Below are positions 61,977 to 64,000 of a stretch of 64,000 nt of DNA, in pieces. Numbering within the stretch: the first letter of the stretch is position 1; each line of letters begins with the position of its first letter. This DNA is from Cerrena zonata (lineage: Eukaryota; Basidiomycota; Agaricomycetes; Polyporales; Cerrenaceae). Made by a program: the position numbers and the translations under genes. The notes below the pieces were generated by a model. The model saw only the letters and a program-made list of their open reading frames with translations, was not told the DNA's origin and made no database searches. Where the stretch lies: NCBI GenBank assembly GCA_038087015.1, contig JASBNA010000042.1, positions 186,001 to 250,000 on the forward strand. The letters run 5' to 3'.

Positions 61977-63053
61977 ATGTCAGCAAGATCCGGGATCACT
62001 GCGTCTACCGAGCTATTAGATGCTTTCAAGAATTTTGATGTAAATGCCTTAGTTATTAGGGTATCGGATGACAGCACTACCTTGATTCCAGACGAAGAAT
62101 TCCCCCAACCTTCAAGTTCAGATAAGTAGGAGGTTTTAAAAGGTTTACATGGCTATTTTAAGGAGAAGTATCCTCAACCGGGTTATATAATAGTCCCAGA
62201 AGATGAGGGATCATACGCTTTTATTAGTTTTATACCTGATACTGCACCAATCCGTCAAAAAATGCTTTATGCTTCAACGAAGAATACCTTGATACAACAA
62301 TTAGGTTCAAATCAATTTAAGAAATCTCATTTGTTGGCTTGGACTGAGTTGGATGAGTTAAATTTGAAAAATTATGAAAATAGCTCAAGCATTCAACAGG
62401 ATGATTCAAATGCCCTTACCAGTGAAGAAAAAATGATGAAGGAAATCAATTCATTACAAACATTATCTTTAGCAGAATCTGGTCTTGCAAGTCAGGATTC
62501 TTTTAAGAAGGAACTAGCATCGATGCACGGAGAGTCCGAGACTGCTGCTGGCAGTAGCATTGGAGGTGCGTTATTATTTGATGTTGAACCATCTTTGAAG
62601 GAAGAATTTGAAGCGTTACCAAATTTCAAAAATTCAGGTAATTTGGTCACTTTCAACATTGATGTTCCAAATGAAACTGTCAAGAAAACATCCTCGAGTT
62701 CAAATGTAGAGTTGAACTCTTTAGTTGACCATTTGACTAAAGCAGTTGATTCATCATCTCCTCATCCCCAATTTGCCATTTATAATTACAATTCAAATAA
62801 AATCGCTTTTATTTATTCATGCCCTTCTGGTTCCAAGGTAAAAGATAGAATGATCTACGCTTCAAATAGACAAGGTTTAATAAGCTTCATAAAATCTTTT
62901 GCTGATGAAGGTGTTGTTGTCGACAAAGTCCTCGAAGTTGGGGACTTGGACGAATTAGAATTAAACGATTTGAAACCTGAAGTCAATCAACCACTGTCAA
63001 CTAGTAGACAGAATTTGAAATTCAATAAACCTAAAGGTCCTCGTCGTAGATAA
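61977..63053 (+). CDS. TWF1: Twinfilin, with an in-frame stop codon
   Basis: Actin-monomer-binding protein with two ADF-homology domains. The start MSARSGITASTELLDAFKNFD and later PGYIIVPEDEGSYAFISFIPDTAPIRQKMLYASTKNTLIQQLG (quoted in parts) are typical of domain 1; domain 2 includes AIYNYNSNKIAFIYSCPSGSKVKDRMIYASNRQGLISFI. The ending RRQNLKFNKPKGPRRR-like tail binds capping protein. Codon 51 is TAG (62127-62129), but the frame continues unchanged on both sides, so this is a single-base change or error and not an indel. Full length would be 358 residues. Confidence 0.85.
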
Positions 63054-63166
63054 AATTTCACTAACCTTTATTATATATATATATAGGCTTATATAAAAAG
63101 TTTTAGAGATTTTTAAAATAAAATTTAAAAAAAGGCAAAAAAAAAAAAAAAATAAAAAAGAATGGA

Positions 63167-64000
63167 TTATGCATTTCGTAACGTCGTTAATTCGTCCTCA
63201 ACATACTTATCAACAAGCTGTTTCAATTTACTTTCATTTTCAAAATAGTCATCTATTGTTTTTTGGATATATCGTCCATTTTCAATTGTTGCGTCAGAAA
63301 GTATTGCAGCATAAAGTTTTCGAGAAATACCTTTGTTGATAGTCATATACGCATCCTCGGATTTGATGATTTGATTAGCAGAAGATTTCCCATTTGATCT
63401 TCTGGGTTTATACAAGGGCCTTAAATAATTTCGTATGTGTTTTTGGATTTCGTTTTTCTGATCAAAAGTAAGTTCAGGAGTGCCAATAGTTGATTCATGA
63501 TTATCATTTGGACAAATCTTTTTCTTTGATCGGCTCCCAATGCTAGATTCTGAATCAGTTTGATAGTCACTATCGAGAGACCGAGCATCAGTGGGACTAT
63601 AGACTGACGGCAGTTGACTTGCGGAAATACTCGAAGGAGACGAATTTGCATTCATTTCTTCTGGTGTTGGAAATGAGCTACTGTTATCACTTCTTGATAT
63701 AGCAACAGGCTTTGAAGGAGTCTTGATTTGACTTATCAAGCTGGCAATCCTAGATCCGCTACTACTCGACCCCCCGGTTTGCTGTATGCTTTGTGAAGAA
63801 CCAACTGAGACCTTATCATCGTTATTGACAGTTCTTTTCCGTCTTTTTTTACGTTCACCGTTTATATTATTTGAAGGGTTTGAACTTTGAGGTAATTCCG
63901 AATTTGAGCTACGTCTAGCTTCTTCAAATAAGTTCCACGATTGAGCTTCATCTTCAGTTAAATTTTGATTATTTCTCATTTCTCTTCGAAGAAGAACACC
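63167..64000 (-). CDS. C-terminal part of a probable PHD/RING-type protein (runs off the window)
   Basis: The frame is open to the end of the window, so the gene's start lies beyond 64000. The visible part is Ser-rich and basic (GERKKRRKRTVNN) followed by LTFDQKNEIQKHIRNYLRPLYKPR, and AYMTINKGISRKLYAAILSDATIENGRY. That last block resembles the C-terminal region of fungal PHD-and-RING-finger proteins, in which a RING would be further upstream and is not visible here. The assignment is tentative; the frame itself is well supported. Confidence 0.5.
   Translation of the reverse strand, partial: GVLLRREMRNNQNLTEDEAQSWNLFEEARRSSNSELPQSSNPSNNINGERKKRRKRTVNNDDKVSVGSSQSIQQTGGSSSSGSRIASLISQIKTPSKPVAISRSDNSSSFPTPEEMNANSSPSSISASQLPSVYSPTDARSLDSDYQTDSESSIGSRSKKKICPNDNHESTIGTPELTFDQKNEIQKHIRNYLRPLYKPRRSNGKSSANQIIKSEDAYMTINKGISRKLYAAILSDATIENGRYIQKTIDDYFENESKLKQLVDKYVEDELTTLRNA

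Overview
This window is an ordinary, gene-dense chromosome segment of an ascomycete budding yeast, most likely from the CUG-Ser clade (Candida, Debaryomyces, Scheffersomyces and relatives). The reasons are: AT-rich DNA with short intergenic gaps; four introns with yeast signals (GTATGT, TACTAAC, AG); about 36 recognisable yeast orthologues; a complex I assembly factor (NDUFAF3 type), which is absent from Saccharomyces; an Efg1/Efh1-type APSES regulator behind a 2.5 kb non-coding region; and two CTG codons in ARP8 that fall where the family has Ser/Thr. I see no phage, transposon, rRNA, certain tRNA or CRISPR array.

Layout. 0.5-3.9 kb: a secreted acid phosphatase with two Pho4-type CACGTG sites, then 2 kb with only a possible small broken gene. 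3.9-10.8 kb: ARP8, a GC-rich structured island, LSC1, FYV4, an ER cyclophilin, MED6, HNT2. 10.8-18 kb: a repeat-rich promoter, the GPI wall protein ECM33, a fasciclin protein, GGA2 and PEF1. 18-31 kb: ILV1, GUF1, SER1, a MEC3-like clamp subunit, SMD2, YSH1, MCM5. 31-35.5 kb: RSO55-like factor, an unknown membrane protein, an ADIP-like coiled-coil protein, ATP14, YHC1, GSP1. 35.6-37 kb: a roughly 900 bp degenerate TA-rich satellite. 37-46 kb: MRN1-like RNA-binding protein, AVT1, EFG1/EFH1-like. 46.5-56 kb: MAK16, SCP1, IMPDH, RTS1 and two tandem Mpv17-family genes, then more satellite. 56.7-64 kb: LSP1, an NDD1-like protein, NDUFAF3-like, a small orphan, an unknown protein, twinfilin and the end of a probable E3-ligase-type protein.

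The genes are not an operon-like system; they are mixed housekeeping functions. Promoter motifs nevertheless fit the calls: Gcn4 sites before ILV1 and SER1, PAC/RRPE before MAK16, an MCB before MCM5, Pho4 sites before the phosphatase. A Rap1-like element (ACCTCCGTACAT / ACACCCRTACAT) recurs in at least ten positions between genes.

The main caution concerns sequence quality. LSC1, HNT2, ECM33 (twice), GUF1 (twice), the ADIP gene, MRN1 and MAK16 each have a one-base shift, mostly in a homopolymer, and TWF1 has an in-frame stop. All these genes otherwise look intact, so I read most of the breaks as uncorrected sequencing indels and not as gene loss. I found no convincing undescribed multi-gene system; the best leads are the GC-rich island at 6545-6965, the recurrent Rap1-like element, and several unassigned proteins.
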